64,000 nt of DNA from Cristatella mucedo (lineage: Eukaryota > Bryozoa > Phylactolaemata > Cristatellidae), in assembly GCA_009760855.2 (NCBI GenBank), contig WPIO01000011.1, positions 6,388,501-6,452,500 on the forward strand. Reading direction: 5' to 3'. Below the pieces are notes generated by a model. It did no database searches. It saw only the letters and a list, made by a program, of their open reading frames with translations, and was not told where the DNA came from. A program made the position numbers and the translations under genes. Positions 35,240 to 47,411 of this stretch are shown piece by piece (within the stretch, counting starts at the first letter, position 1; the number at the start of each line of letters is the position of its first letter).

Positions 35240-35425
35240 CTGATAAAAAAATTCTATCTGGCTGATTTAACGGCTTTCTTTTAACAGCGACGGAAGAGTC
35301 ACTTCGGCTTTCACTTCCTCTTGCAGCGGAGCTGATGGATCGCCCACCAATAGGATTCGAACCCACGACCTCGGTACAAAGGTCGTGAAAAGCCTTACCT
35401 AGTGGGCCATCACGGTACACCAAGT
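35240..35425 (-). mobile_element. SINE-2, copy in head-to-tail pair
   Basis: Minus strand: TGGCCCACTAGGTAAGG (A-box-like), GGGTTCGAATCC (B-box-like), body with GGGCGATCC and ACTCTTCCGTCGCT, end GTTAAATCAGC. It matches 48240-48415. Confidence 0.7.
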
Positions 35426-35427
35426 AT

Positions 35428-35602
35428 ATTAGCTCATTTAACAGCCTCTTTTTTAAAGCCACAGAAGCGCCTTTACGGCAATCACCACTTCGAGCAGCGA
35501 AAATAAAGGATCGCTCACGACAGTTTTCGAACCCACGACCTCGGGATAGAGGTCATGAAAAGCAACCAATTTACCTAGTGTGCCATCACAGCTCCTTAAT
35601 AT
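35428..35602 (-). mobile_element. SINE-2, second copy of the pair
   Basis: Minus strand: TGGCACACTAGGTAA, GGGTTCGAAAAC (decayed B box), GAGCGATCCTTTAT body, GTTAAATGAGC end. It abuts the copy at 35240-35425 in the same orientation. Confidence 0.65.
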
Positions 35603-36480
35603 AATACCCGTGTGTTTTAACTCGGCTCTTTTGACAGATGTACAAGCAGACCCTCTCAGGTACATCGATACAGTTCTAATAATATCTGCCCACAATGCAT
35701 TGCTTTCTTTTTTTATTGGTTTCTCTTGCACTTGAATGTGATGTCGCACCACTTTTAAATGGCTTACCTGCAACCTAAGAACTAAAAATCGTAATAGAAA
35801 ATTGCGCGAGCTAGGCCTTAGCATCTAGTAATAAGACAATGTCTCCACAGTACAACGACTACAGTGAGGGCATTCAGGCCTGAACACATAAAGATAGTCA
35901 TCAAACGGCACACACCGGCAAGGTCTCACGAGTGCAAGCACGTGTCCCCAGCAGACTTCCTCGCCTAGCGCAGAAACACCCAACCGTTGACTCGCTTGAG
36001 TTTGCGAGAGCGCCCGCGGGCACGCGAATCGAGCCTCCTACATTTGGGCAGAGGTGTGCCGCCTTTAAGTCAGGCCTCGGGAAGTCACACGGTTCCAGCA
36101 GGTAGTCTGGATGATTTGTGAATGACAAGCTGAGGCTTACGGCGCCGGCCCTTCATTGTAAGGTAGGCGAGCGCAAGCAGCAAAAAAACGCTCGCTTCAT
36201 GCTAGTTGTGCACACTAGTCGTACCCACGAGCATCCGTGCATCAGGCGCACACACAGTCAGCTTAGGCTCGCAGTCTCGCGGTGTGCCCACCCCGGTGAT
36301 GAGTGTAGGCAAACGACGCGCTCCGACGGCAGAGAGCCTTGAGAACGGCTAGAGCATTCTAGAACTTTAACTTGGCAGCAGCTATTCTCGGCGGCGGCAA
36401 CGTGCAAACAGCGAGCCCTCAGAGCAAGGCGCCGGCATCGTGTCAGCTATCGCTCACCCGAACAGCTGCCGCAGCGGCTC
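35603..36480. other. Unassigned DNA, GC-richer from ~35,900
   Basis: Short open frames on both strands without motifs. The end merges with duplication unit 2 upstream of peptide copy 2. Confidence 0.35.
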
Positions 36481-36888
36481 GTGTGAACTGACATTGCTGC
36501 AGCTGTCGCGAGCCCATGCCGATGCCTCGGCGGCCCTGAAGGAGCTGACATCCACTTCTCGGAGGCCGCTACCTACGCCCTACTATGCCTTCAGTCAGAC
36601 AAAGGCTTCTTCAGCACGCAAAGGTGTCAGCGGCAGGCCCGCAGCCGCAGCATCTGCAGCCGAGCAGCGCCGCAACGGCCACCGTGACATCTGGTGACAT
36701 CGCCACCACCTCAGCCGGCAGTGAGGTACTTGACAGGCACGACCTGCCCATCCAATCACGGCACAGGTCGAATTCAGTTGGCCGCCCCACTTCTCACTGA
36801 CTCGGCCAGCCTAGCTCAGTCAAACCTGCTGGGATCGGCCGAGTTGGTGGACGTGTTTCTCCGACAGCCGGCGACTTTTGTTCGAAAG

Positions 36889-37656
36889 ATGCGCTCCTAC
36901 AGACGTCTCTTCGCCAACGCAGCCGTGATGATCGTAATGCTTCTGGCCGTGGTGTAAGTGAGCTCGCTCGCTCAATGAAAAACCTGTACCCGATTTGTGA
37001 GCCTCTTACAAGCCTAAGAGTTCTCTCAAGGCGCTATAAAAATCTATTATAGTTATTGTAAAGGGGCTTCGCTGCGTTCTGAGCGTGTGAGCTGATGGTG
37101 ACCACTGACAGTGATGCCATCGCCTACTGCATATAGTTATTTGAGGCCGATATAGCATGACCAGGTGCTATGTTGACGTCGACCGCACGAACTTTTACAG
37201 AAGCTGCTCGAATAGGGCTCCTGTGTTCTGGAATTTGCCGTGCCCTCGACAAGGTCGCTGCGATTGCGAGCCCATGTGGGCTCAGGCTGTGCTGAGAAAC
37301 CGGGCAACACTGCAAGACGCCGGCGCGTGGTGTGAAGCGATCAAGGTGAGTAGCAGAAGCGATTCGCCCTTGCGAGCGGCTGAAGCGATCCAGGAGAGTA
37401 GCTGAAGCGATCCAGGTGATTGGCGTTGCTGCCTCTCGGGCAAGAGAGGGCGACAGCTTCCTTCGGCGCCAATCGTGCGAAACCGTCCTGGCATCCTTTC
37501 TGCCGTCACGTCGCACAGGCACACCGGCAGCGCTTGGAGCAGGCCCAGACGATCTGCCCAGCCGGCACGGCAGCGATGCAACGAATCCGTCGCTTGCTCG
37601 GAAACTACATCGTTCACTACGGAGTCTGCGTGCTTAGTGGCGAAATAAGTAACTAG
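36889..37656 (+). CDS. Secreted cysteine-rich peptide, copy 2 (three exons)
   Basis: Predicted exons are 36889-36953, 37201-37345 and 37519-37656, with exon lengths of 65, 145 and 138 nt exactly as in copy 1. Donors (GTAAGT, GTGAGT), acceptors (TTTTACAG, CGCACAG) and phases (2, 0) also match. The product is 115 residues with a signal peptide and the same seven cysteine positions. Exon 2 differs from copy 1 at 13 of 145 bases, and 9 of the 12 changed codons alter the amino acid, yet all five cysteines there are kept. Exon 3 differs at about 7 bases. Intron 2 is 48 nt longer than in copy 1, owing to a local tandem repeat of an agcgatccagg-type motif. The first ~195 nt of 3'UTR differ at about two positions only. 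AATAAA is at 37885. Function is unknown. Confidence 0.6.
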
Positions 37657-37884
37657 ACGCTGCAGTTGTTGCCCATTCAGCAGCTTGGAGGAATTCGGAG
37701 CGAGAAGCTAGCTGCTGCTGGCCGGTCGCAGGTCGGACGAAGCACCTATCTGCCACATACCTGACGAGGCTGTCAGGCTCTCTGGGAAGCGTGGCAGCCT
37801 GTTCTTTTTGTAATGCCTTGTGTTGCCTGTAACTATTTGTTGTAGCCGTCACTTTTTTCAGTGTTTTTTCATTTAAACCGAGCG

Positions 37885-37890
37885 AATAAA
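37885..37890 (+). promoter_or_regulatory. Polyadenylation signal, peptide copy 2
   Basis: AATAAA is at the same relative place as in copy 1, 229 nt after the stop codon. Confidence 0.6.
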
Positions 37891-39640
37891 TCCAACTTGC
37901 ACGCTCACTGTTCCTTACTTGCTTCCCTGGTGCGTGCTCTGGCAGAAAAGATAACCGTATAAAGATGGTTTCCACTAGGTTGTCAGCGCCTGCTGGCCCC
38001 TACTATTGCTTGTGCCATTGCGTCCTCGTAGCTGGGTGGTCGAAGCAGACCAGTGGCCTTGACCTTTCCGGGTTAAGAAAGTATAGAGTGCTCGAGGTTA
38101 GTCGGTCGCTCGGAGCCTGCCACAGCACGAATGTTTGGCAGAGTTACTTTTCTGACCAGATGAAATGACACTACTTTGCATTCATCGAGGCCTACCAGCT
38201 TGCATTGATTCACCATCGAGTATTTGCCATCCTAGCCGATGTCGAGTCACAGCAGCTACACTCGGTAGCACTACTGGTCCAGTCGAGCTAGTCTAAAGAC
38301 CGCCCAGGTGCATGCTTTTCGTTAAAAACTCTGCCAAACATTCGTGCTGTGGCAGGCTCCGAGCGACCGACTAACCTCGAGCTCTCTATAGTTTCTTAAC
38401 CCGGAAAGGTCAAGGCCACTGGTCTGCTTCGACCACCCAGCTACGAGGACGCAATGGCACAAGCAATAGTAGGGGCCAACAGGCGCTGACAACCTAGTGG
38501 AAACCATCTTTCTACGGATATTTGTCCAGCGCATCCCGGCGACATCTCTCTCCTTGTTCTTAATACTACACTTCACGACGTCCTGGTGAAAACGATGTAT
38601 TTTCAGTTGCAGTGTGACCGCTGCTGAGTTTGCACTCGGCCGACAGCAGTAACCTAACCGAAGAATGGTTTTACCTCGGCCGAAGCGACTTGTCAGGTGC
38701 CAGACGGTGCCACATTATTATTTCGGTTTTACTAGAAATTACTATGAAGGCTTATAAGCAGATCTTTATTTGGACCTCACCCCTTTGGACCCTCGCACCT
38801 CACCATCGGCATGTATTTTGGCGAGGCGTGCATGCGAAACGGTTATGATGCCTTTTTTCGTTGAAAGCTGTTACTATAAAACAGTTGTTTAACGCTTGTT
38901 TTTCCTTGGGGGAAAGCTCTTACGATGAGGTCCATCTCTAGTACAGCAAACGTCTTACTATATCGGTACTGCTTCCGATGCAAAATTCGAAATAAAAGCA
39001 TGATAAGGTGACATTATGGTGTAAGTCTCTTCTCAATGTTGAAGACCCGTCCACATTGTGTCGCTCTGCAACCTTGTCTAAGCTGCAACCTAAGTGCGTT
39101 GGTCAGGACACGCGTATTTTTATCTGTCTCTCTATCTGTCAGTGCTTTTGTTTCCATCTAATAGTCTATCACTTTTTCACATCTCTCTCGTGGTCTCGTA
39201 ATTTTAATTGTTCCCTCAGTCCTAATTTCCTCCCAGGCTACGCCTTCAATCACTACCTCCACATTTCTTTTACCTCCATCCCACAATCACTAGTAAGTCC
39301 GTCCTCTTCTCCGTCCTCTTTCCTTCACTACCCTTCCCTCACCTACGTCATTCCCTACCTTATTCTTCTAATGTACTTCTTCTCTCCCCATCCCTCCTTA
39401 TTACTTCACTTCTGCTTTCCCTCTTCTCTCCTCCATATAAATACGCTCTAACCGGCAATGACTTCGTCAATCCGGTCGATCGCCCTCGGAGAACTCAATG
39501 ATGTCTTTCCAGGCACTTTACAGTTGCTGCAATCACTCTATCAAACCTGTCAATCGCTAATTTCCATGCTTCCCACTCCGTCAGTCTTTCCTCGCACTCC
39601 CTTAAAATCGTCTTGCTCTTGCATTGAGCATTGTCATTGT
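37891..39640 (+). repeat. Segmental duplication unit 2, downstream part
   Basis: This is the counterpart of 25023-26600. It shares the sequence around ATGAAGGCTT and GCAGATCTTT (38745-38770 against 25895-25920) and the pyrimidine-rich block (39120-39470). It differs by the inverted repeat at 37951-38520 and by lacking the LINE-A insertion found in unit 3. Confidence 0.55.
37951..38520. repeat. Long inverted repeat with ~180-bp spacer
   Basis: The left arm (about 37951-38146) and right arm (about 38326-38520) are reverse complements of each other with only a few mismatches over about 190 bp. Both arms include an AAAGATGGTTTCCACTAGG segment and its complement. The spacer belongs to the duplicated unit (homologous to 25105-25280). 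The RNA of either strand could fold into a long hairpin. Confidence 0.75.
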
Positions 39641-39647
39641 CATTGAT

Positions 39648-40475
39648 AATAATAATAACAATGGACTTGATAAAGCACCCTCAGAGAACTTAATCTCTTT
39701 CTTGGCGCTTTACATTTGCTGCAAAGGGAAATGCAATTGAATGGTGAGTAAAATCATGCTTGAAAAACAAACAAAATGAATGACATGGTTAGGCGTGACA
39801 TGCACAGGGTCAGCATGCAAATGTGGTTAGTGGCAGCATGCACAGTGGCAGCACGCATAAGCACGTGAAGGACGAATCACAGGGACCCACTAAATGCTGT
39901 CCTAAATAGGTGTGTTTTTAAGTTCCTTTTAAATGTGGTCAGGTCAGGGGATGTTCTGACGCAGGTCGGGAGGGAGTTCCAGGCTTTGGGAGCATGCAAA
40001 CTAAATGCACGGTCTCCAAAGGATTTGAGGTTTGTACGAGGTATTTCTAGACTGTTGGATTCCGAAAAGCGGGTCGTACTATGCTTGGCCTGGTGGGGTA
40101 GTATGTCGGAGAGATAGACTGGAGCCATAGAATGAAGGGACCTGAAAGTGAGCGACAAAACCTTGAAGTCAATCCGTTGCATGACTGGTAGCCAGTACAG
40201 GTCGGTGAGAGGTGGATTAATGTGGCAACTGCGCCGCTCACATCAGACAAGCCTAGCTGCAGAGTTTTGCACCAGCTGCAATCGCCTGATCGCACATGCT
40301 GGTAGGCCAGTAAGCAGTGAGTTGCAAAAGTCGAGACGAGATGTCACGAATGCATGGACCAACTTGGACGTGGTATCCTTATCTAAACAAGCCCGAATTT
40401 TAGCAATGTTATGAAGCTAAAAATAGGCAGATTTGACTGTGGAGCTGATATGGTCGTCTAACGAGAGGTCACTCG
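39648..40475 (-). mobile_element. LINE-A 3' third, well preserved
   Basis: Antisense with ATAATAATAAC tail, hairpin, 3'UTR and a 101-codon undisturbed C-terminal frame (39877-40182). Coding extends back, in a shifted frame, to KIRACLDKDTTSKLVHAFV and the SSTVKSAYF region. It sits at the end of duplication unit 2. Confidence 0.9.
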
Positions 40476-40742
40476 TTAAATCTCGCAGCCACTTGCGGAA
40501 CGGATACAAAAAAACGCACGTCCAGCTAATGAATGAGAAACAAGCTCGATCTTATGCCAAAAGAGCTATTTTCGCTGCCATCAAATTACGGCTAGAAAAT
40601 GCCCTCTATGCCGATGTCACGAAGAAGACCTCCATCTTTTGGCAGGTGGATGTGACCTTCGGCCCCACCCTTGTATCTTGCTCGTCGAACTCTCTCACTC
40701 CCTTCCTGCATTTATCGCTGACTTTCTTGCTTCGAGAGCAGA
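40476..40742 (+). other. Unrecognised open frame segment
   Basis: A + frame (40433-40795) is open and its unique part encodes QARSYAKRAIFAAIKLRLE, an alpha-helical, basic stretch. No start or splice sites are supported. It joins the duplication at 40743. Confidence 0.3.
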
Positions 40743-41408
40743 AAAGTTTCTTGAATCAAATGACCACAGAAATCAGCATACGTTTTGCTTGTTAAGTTGG
40801 TTAAGCATCACAGTGACCTTTTCGCGAAAGAAAACATAAGCTGATTAAGGAGCTTTATTTTACATGGCGGCATAGGGGCCTTAATGGTGCTAGCAGTGAT
40901 AAATAAAGTATCGCCCCCGCGGCAGCACTCGAACCCGAGATCTGGGCCATCGAGGGTGAGCGCCTTACTCCTGTGCTAGGAGCCGCTAGCGTCAGCTCCG
41001 TCATTGGGATACCAAATCCGAATTGCTCAAAGCATCTGTAACATCCTGTCTTGGCTCCTGAATGCTCACAATGAATTCACTCAATTCACAATGCTCGGAA
41101 GTCTTCTAGTCAATGCAATGAGATGCATCCAGTAGCAGCTCGTCCGTCAAGCATGCCTTCAATTCGTATGATTCCAATGTGTGGAACTCTTTCCAACCGA
41201 CATCACGACATCCTATCCACCCACTGTCTTTATGTCATTTAAAAGAAGCAAAAACCTGTTTTTAATAGCATTCGCTGCGTCCGTGTGGATTGTCTTTCGC
41301 GTTCTCGTGAGTACTGACACTGTGCAAAGCATCTCTAACCAATTAGAGTGCTTCCTTTCCAGCACATTTGAAGCGACAAAGAAAACGTTTGGTCCTAGCT
41401 GGGTGCCC
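40743..41408. repeat. Near-identical duplication, copy 2
   Basis: Gap-free match of 27523-28188. The first 270 bases (40743-41010) show no difference by eye. Substitutions are at 41036, 41144, 41146, 41223, 41367 and 41386, and divergence begins near 41400. Confidence 0.9.
40870..41005 (-). mobile_element. SINE-3, identical second copy
   Basis: Same head and body as 27650-27785; it was duplicated together with the surrounding block rather than inserted separately. Confidence 0.55.
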
Positions 41409-41979
41409 TAAAAATATTTCTTTCGTTTGATTATTGGGACTTTTTTGAAAGCGTCAGTTCAGCCTTCCAACATCTCATCAGAAACTATTAGTGCTTCGAG
41501 CGCTGCTCTAAAAAAGACCCATCGGCTAAACCCCAGGAAACGCTCTTACTTAGCCCACTAACACGGTACTGGAGTTATCCGCAGCGCGAGCCCGCATACG
41601 ACCGCGTCTGCCGCGTACCTACCGCTTCTCGAGCCTTCTACCGCACATCCGACTGCGGAACTCCTCCTGCCGTCGTCAAGAGGGGTGTGAGGGTGCCCCG
41701 CCCCGCTCCCTGCGTTGCGAGGACTCGACTTGGTAGGTCGCTGGCTGGCCTTCGACTCGCTGTCTGACTCCGCTGACGCTCAGCGGATCCTCCTGGCTTT
41801 GACCCTTGGCTGCTCGGACACCGCCTTCCGCTGACACCGGTCGTCTCGACTCTCCAAAATCTCGACCCTATCCAAATGAAAGCTCCAAATTGAATCTAAT
41901 CTGTCTGTATTGGGACTTCAAGTCTTTAAACAGTTTGAGATATTTTCAGAGATATTAGTAAAGAGCCGTTTTATAGCAG
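41409..41979. other. Unassigned DNA
   Basis: No supported feature; base composition rises in GC from 41,560 to 41,850. Confidence 0.35.
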
Positions 41980-42520
41980 TGGCTAATAGAATTCTGTTGT
42001 CGTGAGAAAATTTTAGCTATCCAAAAAACTGTCTGATTCACGGCAGCCTTTTACGTTCATAGTTTGCAGTGGCCAATATAGAATTTCCTAGCTCAGCAAT
42101 CGCAGTGTCGACCTCCAACATTAAGTATGAGCAGCGTGCTGATGGGCTAAGACCGGTAGTGAGATTGATTACGTCAACTCAGACGTTGCAGATTCTACTG
42201 CGAATATTCCTTGGCCAGAGCAGCTCGTACTCTGTTTTACAGCCAGCCGAATCGGTCGACCCTTCTAATTTGCGCCCACTTTATTACTTTGCGATTTTCT
42301 ATTGTCTATTCCTTTAAACGCAAAGCGCCGACTGGAAAATTCGTAACGTAGCCTGCAATTCGCATCCGACCGACAAGGTTCTTGCTCAGACTGAGCTCGC
42401 GAGACGGTGCACGCCGGCTACGATCACTCACGATTCGCATCGAAAGGCAGCTCACATTACACGCAGGCAGCGTTCCGTGCGGCTGCAGGGTGAGCGGCCG
42501 CCTTAACTCGAGCGGCCGCT
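41980..42520 (-). repeat. Unnamed repeat, copy 2
   Basis: Counterpart of 31775-32295. Minus-strand frames are broken by several stops here. Its 5' end adjoins a GCGGCCGC palindromic stretch (42493-42533). Confidence 0.5.
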
Positions 42521-42861
42521 CACGTTGCGGCGCGGTCACAACGCACGAGCAACCATAGCCCGTGCATTCCCAGCTGTGGTCACTCTGTGGCGCGATTACA
42601 TGCTCTAGCTGTCCGCTACCGCTGCTGCCTCGCGCGCGCGCGCCAGCTTGCTGGCAGGGCTTTCGCAGGCTTCGTTCTGGCTAGCCGCCGCCGCACTGCT
42701 CGAGAGTGCATGGAATCAAGCAGAGGAATCATGTAGGTCTCAGAAAAAGACGCATCTTTACTGGTCAGCTTAGCCTTTGCCCATGTGAACATATCTTTTT
42801 GCTCCGGCATTCTTTATTAGCTAAACTGTGCACGATTCAGTGCGTGTTACTAATGTATGTA
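42521..42861. other. Unassigned DNA
   Basis: Includes a short GCGCGCGCGCGC run at 42633-42643. No gene supported. Confidence 0.35.
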
Positions 42862-43235
42862 CCTCCGTCTGTAACTCCGCAAAGTCATACAGACCACGTG
42901 GGTGTTACGCAGGAGAGTTTTGTATAGGGCACTCACAGCCTAAGCGGCTTTCGGTACGCATTCGGTTGCCAACAGACTTCGTCTCACGCAACAAAGAGAA
43001 AGTGGGAAGCATAGCAGAGACAGGAGAGCAGTTGAGGTAGTGAGTAGCATGTAAGCAACAGCTCAGGACCGCTGAAAAGGATGTACCATAGTCGGCAGTA
43101 GGAGAGTAGTTATCGTTGCGTAAGAATTGTGGAAGCGAGTTCCACAGTCAAGGACCTGCAGAGCAAAAGCTTCTGTCGCCAACTGTCTTTAAGCGGAGGA
43201 ATAGGACAGCTGATTTATTTTCCATACAGGACTAG
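42862..43235 (-). mobile_element. LINE-B 3' end, antisense
   Basis: GTAACTCCGCAAAGTCATAC, GTTACGCAGGAGAGTTTTGT and GCGGCTTTCGGTACGCATTC are the complement of the family end. Coding remnants continue to the region complementary to VGDRSF. Confidence 0.85.
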
Positions 43236-43449
43236 CCAGAGATCATGAGTGCTTTTGCAGATTTTTCTGCACACGATACACGCGTGGTTATTGCAAGCTT
43301 GTCCAACGATTGCTCTACCTTGTTTGTCACTCACTCTTCGTTGTCACTTTTCCCGCAGCGATTTTTAAATTTTTGGATTTGGATCTTTGGACTTTGTTCA
43401 CTCGACGCACTGCTTAGGAGACAAGCTACTATCGTTCTGAGTAAATAGT

Positions 43450-43720
43450 GCACCGTACGCTCACTTAGTCCCTCACTTCATGACTCCGGTCGTGGTTTCG
43501 AGTCCTGCAGCCGACAAGCCTTTACAAACTTACCTGTTTGTTACAGCATTTCGTGGGTCTTCGTGATTCGTCCTTCGTAAGCATGTAAGTGTTTCCACTG
43601 TGCCTGCTGCTTGCGGATGTGTACCACCAAGCATTCGGTAATCTTTGTGTGCAGTATCTGCAAAGTGCCTCGAGAGAGATGCAGTTCTCTGAGGGCGCTA
43701 TGCAAATGTAGCCCTGTCAT
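43450..43720 (+). mobile_element. LINE-A end preceded by a tRNA-like B box
   Basis: GTGGTTTCGAGTCCTGCAG (about 43490-43508) resembles the SINE-2 B-box region. It is followed directly by LINE-A C-terminal remnants (TYLF-TAF), 3'UTR and hairpin (43665-43705). This may be a chance junction of two insertions. Confidence 0.5.
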
Positions 43721-45439
<1,719 letters not shown>

Positions 45440-45725
45440 TATATAATAATAATAATATATTTGTATAGCACCCTCTGAGAACTTAATCTCTTTTTAAGCA
45501 CTTTATAGATGCTGTATAGAAAGCATTGCCAAATGATTGGTGGTAACATGCACAAGCAGAAGGTACAGTTGAAGGAGGTGCATGCGCACGAAAGACGAAT
45601 CGCAAAGACCCGCGAAATTCTGGAACAAACAGGTGCGTTTTAATCTTCCTTTCAAATGTCGTCGCGTCAAGGGACGTTGCGGCGTGCGTCGCTAGCGAGT
45701 TCCAGGCTTTGGAAACCCTAAGTTA
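45440..45725 (-). mobile_element. LINE-A 3' end, degenerate
   Basis: ATAATAATAATATATTTG tail, hairpin complement, eroded 3'UTR and C-terminus up to GAGTTCCAGGCTTTGG. Confidence 0.75.
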
Positions 45726-47040
45726 GACGGAGGAGGCGATCCGATTGAGTATGCGAATGGATGCATCAACGAATCAATGAATGCGAGCATAACTCAAGCG
45801 CCAATTTAGTCCCGCCCAAGCCATTCTTGCCCGGAATGCTTATCCGTGGAGCTACGGGAGGCAGCGGCGCCGGTGGCGGCGTTACGAAGGACGACGGTGA
45901 GAAAAGTCCGACGGTGCGTGCAGAAAGTCACTAACAGAGCAAAGATTCGCTCACCGGGCAAGCGTCTCAGGCGAGCGCTTCCTCCGCGATACAAGAGCGA
46001 CGACCAGCGGCGAAGCTTACGCGACTGGACAGTCGCCACTAGCCAGTCAGCCACCGACAGGGCGCTCATGGGCAGCCGCCGCGGTCGCGCACCTGGCGTC
46101 TAGGTGGGGGGGTGGCGGTGCGGTCAGTCCGACCGCAGGGCCGCCGCCGCTACGGTCGGCCCGCCTCGACTGGTCCCAGCGCCGACGCCGCCCGCTCGGG
46201 CGCGCGACCGGACTGCTCCCGGCGCGCGACGAGATGGCCGCGCCTGTCAAAAGTTCAGCCCGCGAGAGGCGAGCTCTGCTGGCGCGGTCGATTGCTGGCT
46301 CGGCGGCACGGCGGTCCGAGTGCAAAGATTGACCGCAGCCGCGAGAAGCGGCCTGATGTCGCTCTCAGCGAGCCGAGCCCGACTGGCCGCGGCGCAAAGC
46401 CGAGCGGGGCAGCGCGTGCGGGCGCGGCCCTGCTCGCGAGCTCGCGAAGTGGAACGGGCCTTTGAAAGTTCAGAGAAAGTCGAGAAAAGTCACAGGAAAG
46501 TGACGAGCTGGAAAGTGTCCCGCCTGCTGACCGACCAGAGAGACCGCGGGTGTCGCTTGGATTTCTCGGGTCCCGTACGGTCAGTCATTAGAGCTACATT
46601 TGGGGGGGAGGCTGCTCTGAAGTAACACGCATTCAGCGCTGCTTGGAAAGCGCCGTCTGGATTTTTTATAATGTAGCTTGCATTATTTGCTCGTGCAGCG
46701 TCCCCAAATCACGCGAGCAAAACCTCCGAGCCCGATCCAGTTTTGTCATGCGAACGCGCGCGTGTACGGCGATGACCGCACGTACGCACGATTACGCGTC
46801 GATGAGCGATCGAAAAAGCGTACCCGGCCGACCGGAAGTAAAAAATAATTTTAAAACAAAGAACAGTTTAAAAAGTAATTTTAAAACAAAGGACAGTTGT
46901 TCTCGGCCAGAAATTCTGGCGAGGGTTTCATACCATGTGGTCTGCGAAGTAGAAGATTCTGTCTCTGGCATAGACTTGCAATGTGCCAAACTTGCGTGGT
47001 ACAGCAAGCTGATTTTCCATTCCGTACATCAGGCTGGGCG
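45726..47040. other. GC- and CpG-rich unassigned region
   Basis: From about 45830 to 46630 the sequence is very CpG-rich and long frames are open on both strands (for example 46104-46625 +), as expected from low stop frequency. No motif stands out. It could be a CpG-island-like promoter area. Near 46,840-46,895 an AATTTTAAAACAAAG motif is duplicated in tandem. Confidence 0.35.
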
Positions 47041-47044
47041 GCTG

Positions 47045-47160
47045 TACTCGCCATTCAATTGCATTTCCCTTTGCAGCAAATGTAAAGCGCCTAGAAAGAG
47101 ATTAGGTTCTCTGAGGGCGCTTTATCAAGTGCATTATTATTGTTATTATTATTATTATCA
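47045..47160 (+). mobile_element. LINE-A tail
   Basis: CATTCAATTGCATTTCCC, hairpin AAAGCGCC / GGCGCTTT (47081-47122) and ATTATTATTGTTATTATTAT. Confidence 0.85.
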
Positions 47161-47411
47161 CCAGCCGAATACCTTGAGTGAATTTATTTGTGAATTACAG
47201 TCGAGATATAGATTTGCTGAAATAATTTAGCACCTTCATTTTCGTAAAGAGTGTCGCCCACAAATGACCGCCTCGAGCGGAGTCAAAGATCGACGCCGTT
47301 CTTAGCTTGGTCCTGATTACGTCGCTAATGCTCGGGGCTCTAAACTGCGTTCGATCAAAGGTTAGGGAATTTCTATCAAAGGTGTCTTCCAAAAAATCCA
47401 AATAACTCCCT

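Noticed and set aside
42493-42533. GCGGCCGC palindromic stretch as cloning-vector or adapter sequence
   Set aside because: Flanks match the genomic repeat at 31775-32295, so it is ordinary sequence with a short local inverted repeat.
46643-47230. 195-residue + strand protein
   Set aside because: Its last third is a LINE-A tail and the rest lacks motifs.
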